This document shows, piece by piece, positions 1-9,438 of a stretch of DNA of 64,000 nucleotides (positions are counted from its first letter, which is position 1; every line of letters begins with the position of its first letter). The stretch is taken from positions 5,868 to 69,867 of the forward strand of contig CAZKBH010000024.1 in NCBI GenBank assembly GCA_964550795.1, given 5' to 3'. The translations under genes were made by a program, and so were the position numbers. The notes beneath the pieces are model-generated. The model made no database searches, was not told the origin of the DNA, and saw nothing but the letters and a program-made list of their open reading frames with translations. The stretch is from M3007 sp964550795. GTDB lineage: Bacteria; Bacteroidota; Bacteroidia; Chitinophagales; Saprospiraceae.

Positions 1-1645
1 CAATCACCGCTCCAATCCCCCCAGTAGAGGTAACTTCTGTGGCCAGCGTGCCCATATCAGAAACGTCTAGTTGGTTTAAGCGTAGAACGTCCATCGGAAA
101 ATTCCCAAGTTGGCCATTATTCGGAAAGACCAAGATTATAGAAGTATTGGTCTGTACGCTGTCTCCTGCCATGATTACCGTCAAATTAACATCCACCCCT
201 CCACGTGCGTTGATTGCAGTTAATTCTGGTCCACCATCCAGGGAAAAACGAATGTATTCCGTAAGCGAATTGCAAATGGAGATGTCTCCAATATTCACCT
301 TGTACGGTGGCAATGAAACATTGACTGGAGCACTTTCCAAAAAGTTGGTAAGGTCATAACCGACCAGGATCCCTGTGACCGCCTGTTGGCTACAGACCAA
401 GGCACTGTAGAAAAAGTCGCCATCGTTGTCAGGAAACAGGAAGTGTTGCGTTCCATCACTCAATTCAAATTTCAGGTATCCGTTGCTAATGCGTTGACCT
501 GCGCAATCGCGCAAATGCCCTTCCATTTCAAAGCTGGGAAATTGTGCCTGCGGTTGAAGAATGATATTCGGCAGGGTGGTTTCCGTTGAAAATGGACCAA
601 TATTTTGACTGTATAGCATGTTTCCGCAGATGTCTGTGCGGACAACTTCCATTAAAAGCGCTTCATTCTGTGGTATCAATCCGCAGAAGTAACCGTTTAT
701 ATCCGTGTATGTATAACCGCCTGCTCCGGTCGAGAGCATGGTGACGCGGATGGCAATATTGCCCAGTGTAAGTTGGGTATTTTCTAAAACGATCCTTCCA
801 TGCACTTTTATAAGCGGGAAAGGGGCGTCACAATTCCAGAAAGAGAAGTGTTTTACTTGGCCCACGTACTCGTTGCCAATTTTTTGCGCCAGGCCTTCTT
901 CTTTCCAAAATCCGTCCACCAAATCATAGTACCAAAGCGGAATTTCTGAGGGCGCAGACGCCTGTTGACTGGCAATGATGGGCATCTTAAGCGCTACCGA
1001 TTTATCAGAGGCAATTTGCAGTTTTTGACCGCTGGTGGTTTCTATTTCAACTCCAACCATGCCGTAAGTAGCTAAAAAAACCGTTTCAGCGCTGAGATCC
1101 TCGGCGGTCATATTGCCCGGTAAATAACGTCCGAGCATCGGATCAGAAGGGTCGAGGTATTGGGCAAAAACCTGTACTGTTCCGTTGTAGGCGTTGCCGC
1201 TGACATCTGTGAATGCGTTGGCAGGGAAATTAAGAATCGGGCCACCGGGAACATTGACCACACCGCCCGCAGTCGCACTCAAAGTACCTGCCATTTTTTT
1301 CGTAAGTAGCTGAATGGTAACAACTTGCGTGGCACCATTGTGCTCCACCGTGTAGGGACGAGACATCTCAAAATAGCCCGGTTTGCTGACCGACAGCAGG
1401 GCGTGATCAGCCGGCAAACGTACCTGCTTCAAGCGAAAAACGCCGTTGGGATCTGTAACGGTAGATTCATTGCCAGCCTTGACCAAGGCATCTTTCAGGC
1501 CCGCGCCATTTTCATCTACAATTTGGCCAACGAAGGTGACGGAGACCATCTGATCCTGACGATCTAGCGGGTCGTCATCCTGACAGGCAACGAAAAATGC
1601 GCCGATAAACAACGCAAGCGGAATGAGCAATTTGAGCTTTTGCAT
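1..1645 (-). CDS. Large lipoprotein with carboxypeptidase-regulatory-like domain (C-terminus beyond window)
   Basis: The reading frame is open from the ATG at 1645 to the left window edge, so about 548 residues are visible and the C-terminus is missing. The N-terminus MQKLKLLIPLALFIGAFFVAC is a lipoprotein signal with the lipobox Cys at about residue 21, followed by acidic residues. Residues of about 35-95 (VTFVGQIVDENGAGLKDALV..., ...DPNGVFRL...) resemble a carboxypeptidase-regulatory-like beta-sandwich. A later stretch (VKHFSFWNCDAPFPLIKVHGRI) starts a second such module. The family is expected to be anchored in the envelope by its lipid and to display beta-sandwich domains; substrate and role are unknown. 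It lies 80 bp downstream of the PBP1A gene on the same strand and may be co-transcribed with it. Confidence 0.85.
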   Translation of the reverse strand, partial: MQKLKLLIPLALFIGAFFVACQDDDPLDRQDQMVSVTFVGQIVDENGAGLKDALVKAGNESTVTDPNGVFRLKQVRLPADHALLSVSKPGYFEMSRPYTVEHNGATQVVTIQLLTKKMAGTLSATAGGVVNVPGGPILNFPANAFTDVSGNAYNGTVQVFAQYLDPSDPMLGRYLPGNMTAEDLSAETVFLATYGMVGVEIETTSGQKLQIASDKSVALKMPIIASQQASAPSEIPLWYYDLVDGFWKEEGLAQKIGNEYVGQVKHFSFWNCDAPFPLIKVHGRIVLENTQLTLGNIAIRVTMLSTGAGGYTYTDINGYFCGLIPQNEALLMEVVRTDICGNMLYSQNIGPFSTETTLPNIILQPQAQFPSFEMEGHLRDCAGQRISNGYLKFELSDGTQHFLFPDNDGDFFYSALVCSQQAVTGILVGYDLTNFLESAPVNVSLPPYKVNIGDISICNSLTEYIRFSLDGGPELTAINARGGVDVNLTVIMAGDSVQTNTSIILVFPNNGQLGNFPMDVLRLNQLDVSDMGTLATEVTSTGGIGAVI

Positions 1646-1725
1646 AATGCGTAACAGTTTGTGTGAAAATTTGTGTTGGTCACTGTTACACGCAAAAGCA
1701 TGGGCGCGGGTTGGGCTGGGAAAAA

Positions 1726-4392
1726 TTATCCCCCCTCCAGCTCGTCCCCAAAACTATCGTCTGGCCGCTTGGGTTTGCTCGGGTCGCGGCCTTCTGCATC
1801 TAATTCGTCGTTGTAAATATCCGGGGAAAAACTCTCCTCATCCCTTGCAGGACCAAGGCTACTCTCATAAGTGGCGCAGTTGGTTTCGATTCCGAGATCT
1901 CCATCCGGCCGTACAAAGCGGGCATTAAAATCATAGCCAGATTTGGGATCTTTTTCCAATCTGCCGATAAAACTGGCAAAAATGGGGCGTGCCATGCGGG
2001 CGCCCTGGCCATCGTTTAAATTCAAAAATCGAATCCAGCGATCTTCCCCGCCTACCCAGGTGCCTACCACCAGTCGGGGGGTTACACCCATAAACCAGCC
2101 ATCGGTATAGTCGTTAGTTGTACCAGTTTTGCCGCCCACTTGACTTTTTAAAGTGTTGATACCCGGCGCGCCTTTGACGTTGTATTGCAACATTTCAAGC
2201 ATAACCCAGTTGGCATTTGTGGCCAAAGCCGCGTGTTCTTCTGGCACCGAGCGATAGAGTACCCGCCCGTTTTTGTCCTCTATTCTCTTGATAACGAAGG
2301 GCAAACCATACATGCCCTTGTTGGCAAAAGTGGCATAAGCACCAGTCATCTCAAAAGGCGTAAGGTCGGCTGCACCCAGGCAAATGGCCGGTGAGCCTGG
2401 TAATACCAAGTAACGGCCGTTGGCTAACTGAGAGGAATCAATGCCCAATTTGTGGCATAGTCCACGCACCGGTTCCGTATCGCCGAGTTGTTTCATCAGG
2501 AAAGCGCTGATGGTGTTCACTGAGTTTTTTAAGCCTTCTTTCAAATTGAGTCGCGCCCCGGAATACGTCCCGGTAGAATTTTTTGGCGTCCAATCGCTGA
2601 GGTGTTTAAAATTCATGTACCGTGCCGGAATGGTTACGGGATTGTCGTACACCTCAAAGCAGGGGCTGATGCCTTGTTGGGCAATGGCCGTGGCATACAC
2701 AAAGGGTTTGAACGTAGAACCCACCTGGCGCCGTGTCATGATGTGATCGTACTGGAAATATTTGAAATTCACCCCGCCTACCCAGGCTTTGATTTCCGAA
2801 GACGTAGGATCCACGGCCAAGAGACCCGTTTGCAAAAACATCCGGTGGTAGCGCAGGCTATCCATCGGAGACATCACGGTATCTTTTTCAAATTTGGAAT
2901 TACCCCAGGTAAAGATTTTCATCTTCACAGGCTTTTCATACTGTTTCTTAACGGCCGCGTTGAGGGCGCGATATTGTCCTTTGATGTCGGTCCATTCTTT
3001 GCTCGACATGATACGGCGGTAAGCACTGGCTTGTTCGCTGGTGACAAAGGGTTTGGGCTTGGCAATCAGCATTTTACCAATACTTCCGGGCTTTTTGTCC
3101 TCACTCAGCATTCGTTCAATGTCAATGGCGCGCAGGGTAAAATCATAGCGAGCCTGTATTTTATCCGCTACTGCATCCATGTATTTGGGCCAAAGTGTGG
3201 CAAAACGTTCGCCGTCGCGCACCAGTCTCCAAAGCGATTCTTTACGCCCTACAATTTCTTCGTCCGTGGCACTGCTGGTTTTGTAACTCCAGGGGTCTCG
3301 ACCTTTCCAAACCTGAAAAAAGCGCGCCTGGATTTTTTTCATTTGCTCGACCATTGCGGCTTCCGCATGTTGCTGATATATCGGATCAATGGTGGTGTAA
3401 ATTTTCAAACCATCGCGATAAATATCATACTTGGATCCATCCCGTTTGCGACATTCGGGGAGTTCAAGCAGGGAGTCGCGTACCATTTTTTCCAAAAAAT
3501 CACAGAGATAAGGCGCCTTGTCGTCAGTAAAATTGACCTGTTTGAATTCCAATCCCAGCGGCAAAACCTTCAGGCTATCATACTGGCTCTCCGTGAGCAC
3601 CTTGTTTTTTTTCATTTGCGACAAAACCACCCAGCGGCGCTTGATCCCGCGATCCGGATAACGATTCGGATTGTAATAAGAGGGGTTTTTCAACATGCCG
3701 ATCAGCAGCGCGGATTCCTGCGTATTCAAAGTTTCCTGGTCTTTATTGAAATAAACCTCTGCGGCGGCGTGAATGCCGTACGCATTGTTCACAAACTCGG
3801 CCTTGTTCAGATACATAGACACAATTTCCTCCTTGGTGTAGGCCCGTTCAAGTTTCACCGCCGTAATCCACTCCCGAAGTTTGATGTAAATGAGTTTCAT
3901 CAACTTTTTCACTTTGCCCATTCCTTCAAAATCACGATCGGAATAAAGCATTTTGGCCAGTTGCTGGGTAATGGTAGAGCCGCCACCCGCGCTGTGATCG
4001 CGCAGCAAAACGGTCCGAATGACCACCCGCGCCACGGCCCGGCCATCAATGCCGCAGTGTTCGCGGAAACGCTCGTCTTCCGTGCTGATCAGGGCGCTCA
4101 CGAGGTGCGGACTAAGCTCTTCAAACGGCACCGGAACCCGGTTTTCCACGAAATACCGGCCCAAAACGCTGTTGTCACTGCCCAAAACTTCACTTGCAAG
4201 CGCAGAAGAAGGGTCCTCCAATTCGCGGAAAGACGGGATGGCCATCATGCTAATGACCATAAATACCAGGGCCCCTGCGGCCAGGCCACCCCATAAAATT
4301 CGCCAGCACCAACGCACCACTTTGCGGTAAAACGGCATTCTTTTTTTCTGTAGAGCAGCCTTCAAGGAAATGAGATGCTGAGGTTCTTTCAT
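1726..4392 (-). CDS. mrcA: Penicillin-binding protein 1A (bifunctional glycosyltransferase/transpeptidase)
   Basis: This is a class A PBP that polymerises lipid II and cross-links peptidoglycan at the outer face of the inner membrane. A cytoplasmic basic segment is followed by one membrane helix (about residues 29-53). The GT51 domain has EDERF (105-109, catalytic Glu) and GGSTITQQ (137-144). The transpeptidase has STFK (559-562, nucleophile Ser559), SVN (624-626) and KTGT (755-758). The acidic Pro-rich tail is common in Bacteroidota homologues. At 888 residues it is a normal length. A -7-like box lies on the minus strand at 4416-4423. It is divergent from the lipoprotein gene at 4467. The alternative symbol ponA would be equally acceptable. 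Confidence 0.95.
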   Translation of the reverse strand: MKEPQHLISLKAALQKKRMPFYRKVVRWCWRILWGGLAAGALVFMVISMMAIPSFRELEDPSSALASEVLGSDNSVLGRYFVENRVPVPFEELSPHLVSALISTEDERFREHCGIDGRAVARVVIRTVLLRDHSAGGGSTITQQLAKMLYSDRDFEGMGKVKKLMKLIYIKLREWITAVKLERAYTKEEIVSMYLNKAEFVNNAYGIHAAAEVYFNKDQETLNTQESALLIGMLKNPSYYNPNRYPDRGIKRRWVVLSQMKKNKVLTESQYDSLKVLPLGLEFKQVNFTDDKAPYLCDFLEKMVRDSLLELPECRKRDGSKYDIYRDGLKIYTTIDPIYQQHAEAAMVEQMKKIQARFFQVWKGRDPWSYKTSSATDEEIVGRKESLWRLVRDGERFATLWPKYMDAVADKIQARYDFTLRAIDIERMLSEDKKPGSIGKMLIAKPKPFVTSEQASAYRRIMSSKEWTDIKGQYRALNAAVKKQYEKPVKMKIFTWGNSKFEKDTVMSPMDSLRYHRMFLQTGLLAVDPTSSEIKAWVGGVNFKYFQYDHIMTRRQVGSTFKPFVYATAIAQQGISPCFEVYDNPVTIPARYMNFKHLSDWTPKNSTGTYSGARLNLKEGLKNSVNTISAFLMKQLGDTEPVRGLCHKLGIDSSQLANGRYLVLPGSPAICLGAADLTPFEMTGAYATFANKGMYGLPFVIKRIEDKNGRVLYRSVPEEHAALATNANWVMLEMLQYNVKGAPGINTLKSQVGGKTGTTNDYTDGWFMGVTPRLVVGTWVGGEDRWIRFLNLNDGQGARMARPIFASFIGRLEKDPKSGYDFNARFVRPDGDLGIETNCATYESSLGPARDEESFSPDIYNDELDAEGRDPSKPKRPDDSFGDELEGG

Positions 4393-4415
4393 AAATGTGT
4401 AATCTTAGTCGTGGA

Positions 4416-4423
4416 CAAAAGTA
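4416..4423 (-). promoter_or_regulatory. Candidate Bacteroidota -7 box for the PBP1A gene
   Basis: On the minus strand this reads TACTTTTG, matching TAnnTTTG, 24 bp upstream of the PBP1A ATG. The -33 element is not clear. Confidence 0.45.
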
Positions 4424-4466
4424 AGATTAAAATAAACAATTGGTTGTTTGCCCGTTCCTTCGCTAA

Positions 4467-5516
4467 ATGAAACCGTTACTTCTGGCATCCCTGCTGCTCG
4501 CCTTGTTTGGCTGTTCCAAAACAGCGCAACAGCCCTTGGTGCCTGCATTTTTCTATTGGGAAACCGTTTTTGAATGCTCCGATTCGGAATACCGATTGAT
4601 GGACTCATTGGGTTGTAAAAAGCTGTATGTCAAGATTTTAGATATCGGAAAGAATCCGGAAACGGGTGAAATTGAACCCTATTCCCGCACCCAAATCCCC
4701 GATACACTCGCTTCGACAGGGCTCGAAATCGTCCCCTGTATTTTTATCACCAACGAGGTGTTTCTCAATCTTTCGGCGGAAAAAACGAGCTGGCTTGCCG
4801 GGCGAATTGCCGAACAATGTGCCCGCCAAAACCTTGGAGAAAAATCCCCGGCGGTGCTTTTCGATTGCGACTGGACGCCTTCCACGCAAGCCGCTTTTTT
4901 CCTCTTTTTAGAAAAAATACGCGAGAAAATGCCGCCTGGCACCCGGCTGGAAGCCACCATTCGTTTGCATCAATACAAATTTCCCCAAAAGACCGGGGTT
5001 CCGCCTGTGGATCGTGGCATGCTCATGTTTTACAACACCGGCGATGTGGATCAGGAAAGCGAACGAAACACGATTTTCCATCCCGACGACGCGCTGAAAT
5101 ATGTGGATGGCGCGCCCAAAAATTACGCCTTGCCGCTCGATTTGGCCTTACCGCTTTTTTCCTGGGGACTGGTTTTTCGCGAAGGCGAACTTTGGAAAAT
5201 TATACCCGGTCCTTTGCCCTTGGACAGCCTGCGCAGCAGTGGAAAATTTTTCGAAAATCCGGCTCCAACGCCTTTTGTTGCACAGCTTTGGGAAGTGCAG
5301 GAAGGCACATTCCTCGGGGGCCATTACCTTCGCCCCGGAGATCGGCTTCGGCTTTCCACGAGTGCGCCGAAACTGCTTTTTTATGCCGCAGAAATCGCCC
5401 AAAAACTGGATTTAGCCAACGATGCTACCCTGGCTTTTTTTCATTTGGGTATTGCCGAATCGGAGCATTTCAGCGCACAACTGCTTGATAGTGTATGCAA
5501 AACTGTTCGAAAGTGA
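4467..5516 (+). CDS. Conserved hypothetical lipoprotein
   Basis: The 349-residue product starts with MKPLLLASLLLALFGCSK, a lipoprotein signal with lipidated Cys at residue 16. The body has alternating hydrophobic strands and helices (YVKILDIG, LEIVPCIFITNEVF, PAVLFDCDWTPST, LEATIRLHQY, GMLMFYNTGD), compatible with a TIM-barrel-like fold related to glycoside-hydrolase-type proteins, but I see no diagnostic catalytic motif. Its end overlaps the start of the next gene (5495) by 22 bp, which indicates translational coupling and a shared function. No specific function is claimed. Confidence 0.8.
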   Translation: MKPLLLASLLLALFGCSKTAQQPLVPAFFYWETVFECSDSEYRLMDSLGCKKLYVKILDIGKNPETGEIEPYSRTQIPDTLASTGLEIVPCIFITNEVFLNLSAEKTSWLAGRIAEQCARQNLGEKSPAVLFDCDWTPSTQAAFFLFLEKIREKMPPGTRLEATIRLHQYKFPQKTGVPPVDRGMLMFYNTGDVDQESERNTIFHPDDALKYVDGAPKNYALPLDLALPLFSWGLVFREGELWKIIPGPLPLDSLRSSGKFFENPAPTPFVAQLWEVQEGTFLGGHYLRPGDRLRLSTSAPKLLFYAAEIAQKLDLANDATLAFFHLGIAESEHFSAQLLDSVCKTVRK

Positions 5517-7857
5517 AGGATTTAATACGTTTTGGCCTCCTGCGAAAGTCCCTTTTGTGGGGCCTGTTTATCCTGTTGTTGTTCAGTTCTTTTACGCCCC
5601 CGCCGCCGCCTGCCCGCTGCATCCCGCACGCTACGCCTTTTTACGGCTACAGCTTTTTTGACGCCGATTTTGTGGACGCGAGCGCAGCTTATGCCCCGTT
5701 TTTCCTGCGTTTTGGCGATTATTACGAGCGGAATTACGATCCGGGACTTATTCAGAAAAAAGAAAATTGCGCAGAATGGAGCGAGCGGTTTTGCAGCAAA
5801 GCTAGCTGGGAAGAAGTAGCCCAGGTGATCTACGAATCCGACGAATACGAACTTGCCAGACTGCACGAAGCGGCCGGGGATCCAAAGCGAAAAACGCCCC
5901 TGCCTTTCCGCCTGGAGGACAATGATTTCGCTTACGTGGTGGCTTATAATGGTTGTGTAGAAGTGACTCGTTACCTCACTTTTGCCAAACGTTGCGAAGA
6001 ACACGTGGTGTCGAAAGGCGATAAATGGAATCCGGCCCAACGCAACGTGACGGCCATGTTGGAGTTGATTCAAGAGGGTAAGCAACGTTTTTTGATACAC
6101 AATCGCATTTTGTTCGGCAGCGATATGCGTATCAATTGGTCCGCCTGGCACACTACGCGGGTGCCTGGCAGATGACGCTTGATCTTTACAACGAGTTGAT
6201 TCCCAAGGTGGATCGCAAAAGAATGAGCCTGATTTTTTATTGGACCCTCGGGCATGTGGCCGGTGCAATGCAGCAATTGGGCCAGTACCCGGAGGCCGCT
6301 TACCGCTACTCCCTTATTTTCCGGAACTGCCCCTCCAAGCGCGCACAAGCTTATCGGAGTTTTAAAATCCGCAACGACGACGATTGGCAAAAAACGCTCC
6401 GGCTCTGCAACAGCGATGCAGAAAAAAGCACCCTCTACATCCTCCGCGCGGGCGGTTCGCATACCTGGGCCGTGGCGGATATGGAAACCATTTACGCACT
6501 GGATCCGCAAAACCCACAACTTGAATTACTGCTTGTAAGTGATGTGCAGGAATTGGAAAAAATATTCCTCCGCACCGCCGTCACCGATGATAAAAATGGA
6601 CGCGCTTCCGTCAAAATCAAACGGGCGGCAGCAAACAAACACCTGCTTGATTTGCAAAAATTTGTGCGCCGAGCCATCAGGGAAGCAAAGGTCACGGAAC
6701 CCAAGACCTGGCGCGCCGTGGATGGTTACCTGGAATTGCTGGCGAATGACCGTTATGCTGCCGCCAAAACCTGGGACCGGCTCGAAAACGACCTGGATCG
6801 CAGCAAGCCGGACGACATTATTTCTCAGCAACTCGAAATTTGGCGTTGCCTTTTGGCCGTCATGAACCTGGACACCACCGCTTCAGATACCGTGGATCGG
6901 CTGGCGTATAAGGTGCGGGGTATGCCGGCATTTGACCAAAATCCTTATTTCGAACCTTTTTTACAAGAATGGTTGTCACAGGGTTATACCGAAAATAATC
7001 ACCCGGGTAAGGCGATGATTGCTGCTTATCCGCCGCATACCATTCGATACAACCCGCGTCTGGATGTGATAGAGGATTTGTGGAAATTGGCCAACTCCTT
7101 TGATCCGATTCTGCTCGAACGGACCATGATGATTGATACCAATCCCGAGCGCATCAAAGCCTTTCTTTTGGAAACCAAGGGCGTCTATTTCCTGAGTCGT
7201 GGGGAACCGGAGGCGGCGGCAGCGGTGATGCGGCTAATCAGTCCGGGGGAGCAATCGCGGATGACGCAGTTCAAACCTTTTGCCAACCGTTTTGGGGAAA
7301 TTATTAACCGGGAAGTGGGTGGCCAAACACCCTTGAATCGCCTTCAAATTGTGGAAATGTTGATTCAACTCGAGCAACAAGCCAAAGCTTTTGAAGCCCT
7401 GCAAGATACCTCAGAGGCCAAAACCTGGCTTCGTTTGGGCGACTTTTGGTACAATACCTCCTATTTTGGCTATGAATGGGAAGTCCGCGATTTTAAACGC
7501 GATGGAATCAACCAGCTTCGACTTTCCCAGGGTCCGGTTTTCCCCATGGAAGCCGCTCCCGACGGGAACCTCGAAAATCTGGACCTGAGTTTGGCCCTGG
7601 AATTTTACGAAAAATCCTACGCAGCGGCCCGTACGCAAGAAGCGCGTGCCCGCGCGGCATTCATGGCCGCCCGTTGTCAGCAAAAGCAGTGGTTTTGTAA
7701 TCCGAACTGCACTTATCGTCCGGGAAATCCTACTATTCCGGTTTTGCCCCCGGAATACCGCACTTATTACGATGCTTTAATTTCAAAACATTCCAACACG
7801 AAGTATTTTGAAACCGTGGTAAAGGAATGCAAATGGCTGGCAGCGTATGCGCGTTGA
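5495..7857 (+). pseudogene. Secreted TPR-like protein gene with a -1 frameshift at a T6 tract
   Basis: Two overlapping frames encode halves of one protein. The 5' part (5495 to about 6093) begins with a signal peptide (RKSLLWGLFILLLFSSF), with a GTG at 5513 as an alternative start. The 3' part is open to 7857. Read through with a -1 shift at T6 (6088-6093), the join becomes GKQRFFDTQSHFVRQRYAYQ, which continues smoothly into LVRLAHYAGAWQMTLDLYNEL; without the shift translation stops at 6175. The 3' half is alpha-helical with TPR-like character (ALEFYEKSYAAARTQEARARAAFMAARC). The gene is translationally coupled to the upstream lipoprotein. The break may be an assembly or sequencing indel, a true mutation, or programmed frameshifting, because the site is a U-UUU-UUG heptamer in the right phase. 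Function unknown. Confidence 0.75.
6088..6094 (+). other. Slippery heptamer T-TTT-TTG at the frameshift junction
   Basis: In the upstream frame the codons are cgT TTT TTG, which fits X-XXY-YYZ. A -1 slip gives exactly the residue sequence needed to enter the downstream frame. I see no convincing downstream stem or upstream Shine-Dalgarno, so a homopolymer indel is an equally simple explanation. Confidence 0.45.
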
Positions 7858-7875
7858 GGGGGCGAGTGAGGTTAA

Positions 7876-7906
7876 GTGAGGCGGTGAATTGAAGTCACCG
7901 CTTCAC
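7876..7906 (+). terminator. Hairpin after the frameshifted gene, possible terminator
   Basis: Arms GTGAGGCGGTGA (7876-7887) and TCACCGCTTCAC (7895-7906) pair at 11 of 12 positions around a 7-nt loop. No T-run follows. The rest of the 239-bp gap 7858-8096 shows only the promoter box at 8016. Confidence 0.4.
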
Positions 7907-8015
7907 TAGATCTGCCATGTGCAGGTAAGGAACGGCGTAGCCGTGGCATTATCCCAAGCAAAATTTGTTACCGCCACACCGATGTGTAAAACACTCGCGT
8001 GTCTAATCCGTTTCT

Positions 8016-8023
8016 TACTTTTG
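8016..8023 (+). promoter_or_regulatory. Candidate -7 box for the thioredoxin-fold gene
   Basis: TACTTTTG matches TAnnTTTG and lies 73 bp upstream of the ATG at 8097. Confidence 0.45.
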
Positions 8024-8096
8024 TGTCTGCAAAACCCGGCACCAAGCCCTCTAGCAGACGCTCATAAACCCGTTTCACACTCAAACAAATTTCAGC

Positions 8097-9263
8097 ATGC
8101 GCAGTTTCCGCACCATATTCCCCCTGTTTTTTTTGGTATTTACCCAAATGGCATCCGCACAGGGCATCGAATTTTTCTCCGGCACCTGGCCCGAGGCTCT
8201 CGAAAAAGCAAAAAAAGAAGAACTGCTCATTTTTGTGGATGCCTACGCTTCCTGGTGCGGCCCTTGCAAACGAATGGCTGCCCAAACGTTCCCGGATCCC
8301 AAGGCGGGCGAGTTTTTTAACGCCAATTTTCTCAACCTGAAAATTGACATGGAAAAGCCGGAAAACGCGGAATTTGCCCAAAAATATCCCGTGAATTCCT
8401 ATCCAACGCTGATGTTTATTGACGCCGAGGGAACCATTGTGCTCAAAGAAGTTGGTGGAAAAAATGTGGACCAACTCCTCGAAACCGGGCGAAAAGCCCT
8501 TGGAAAGAACGATAAATCCATTGATTTTGAGAAAAAGTACGCAGAAGGCGACCGCGACCCGAAGATGCTCTTCAACTACGTCCGCGCACTCAATGCAGCC
8601 GGAAAGCCCTCTCTAAAAATCACGAACGAATACCTGAATTCACAGGAGGATTTGAGTTCTGAATTTAACCTGAAGTTCATCCTCGAGGGTACGGTGGAGG
8701 CCGACAGCCGGGTGTTCGACTTGTTGGTGAAACATCGAGACCAAATTGTGGCCGTCTCCAGCGCCGAAGCCGTGAATGCCCGGGTTGAAAAAGCCTGCAA
8801 AAAAACGGTGTCCAAAGCCATTGAATTTAAAGACAAAGCCCTTTTGGAGGAAGCCAAAAACAAAATGAAGATTGGCAATCCAGATCGGGTTGCGGTTTTT
8901 GCTTACGAGGCTGACATGGCCTATGCCAAAGCGGTAAAAGATCCTTCTTTACTGCTTAAAACAGCTCAAAATTATCAAAAAACGGAAGTTAAAAATAATT
9001 CGGCTAAACTCCACGACTTGTCCGTAACGCTGATACGCGCATTTCCAGAAGATAAAAAAGTCCTGAAAACAGCCGAAAAATGGGCCAAAAAAGCTGCTCA
9101 AAACGGAGGACTGGCAGAATACTGGATGACGTTGGCAGGCGTGTATAAATTGCAGGGCAACACCGCCAAAGCGCGTAGCACCGCCGAGTTCGCTAAAAAG
9201 GAATTGACGGAGAAGGATACTATGCTGATGAATAAAATCCAGTATTTTTTGGATTCCCTTTAA
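8097..9263 (+). CDS. Secreted thioredoxin-fold protein with helical C-terminal region
   Basis: The 388-residue product has a signal peptide (cleavage likely near ASA-Q, residue 21). A thioredoxin-like domain carries WCGPCK with the redox pair C54/C57 and the cis-Pro segment VNSYPTLMFID. After about residue 140 the chain is helical and repeat-like (AEKWAKKAAQNGGLAEYWMTLAGVYKLQG), reminiscent of TPRs. It is probably a periplasmic thiol-disulfide oxidoreductase or reductase; the partner is not evident. It stands alone between the frameshifted gene and dnaX. Confidence 0.85.
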   Translation: MRSFRTIFPLFFLVFTQMASAQGIEFFSGTWPEALEKAKKEELLIFVDAYASWCGPCKRMAAQTFPDPKAGEFFNANFLNLKIDMEKPENAEFAQKYPVNSYPTLMFIDAEGTIVLKEVGGKNVDQLLETGRKALGKNDKSIDFEKKYAEGDRDPKMLFNYVRALNAAGKPSLKITNEYLNSQEDLSSEFNLKFILEGTVEADSRVFDLLVKHRDQIVAVSSAEAVNARVEKACKKTVSKAIEFKDKALLEEAKNKMKIGNPDRVAVFAYEADMAYAKAVKDPSLLLKTAQNYQKTEVKNNSAKLHDLSVTLIRAFPEDKKVLKTAEKWAKKAAQNGGLAEYWMTLAGVYKLQGNTAKARSTAEFAKKELTEKDTMLMNKIQYFLDSL

Positions 9264-9311
9264 GAACATTAAGTCTGGTACCACACTGCCAGATATCTTT
9301 GTCTTCTTACC

Positions 9312-9345
9312 AGACCTATAAGGTTTTTAGAAACCTTATAGGTCT
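9312..9345. repeat. Palindromic intergenic repeat, family B copy 1
   Basis: AGACCTATAAGGTTT and its complement AAACCTTATAGGTCT form a near-perfect hairpin with a short loop. A second copy lies at 27335-27366. It may also act as a bidirectional terminator after the gene ending at 9263. Confidence 0.7.
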
Positions 9346-9438
9346 CAATTTTGGAAATGTCCAGGACCTTGTGGAAAACTTCACAACCAGTCCTTGCCCA
9401 TTCATTTTACCTTTACGACCAAAGAGAAAAGGCATATT

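Noticed and set aside
2602..4296. A 564-codon open frame on the plus strand
   Set aside because: It is antisense to the PBP1A gene, whose motifs are complete on the minus strand; the plus frame has a composition typical of shadow frames and no recognisable domain.
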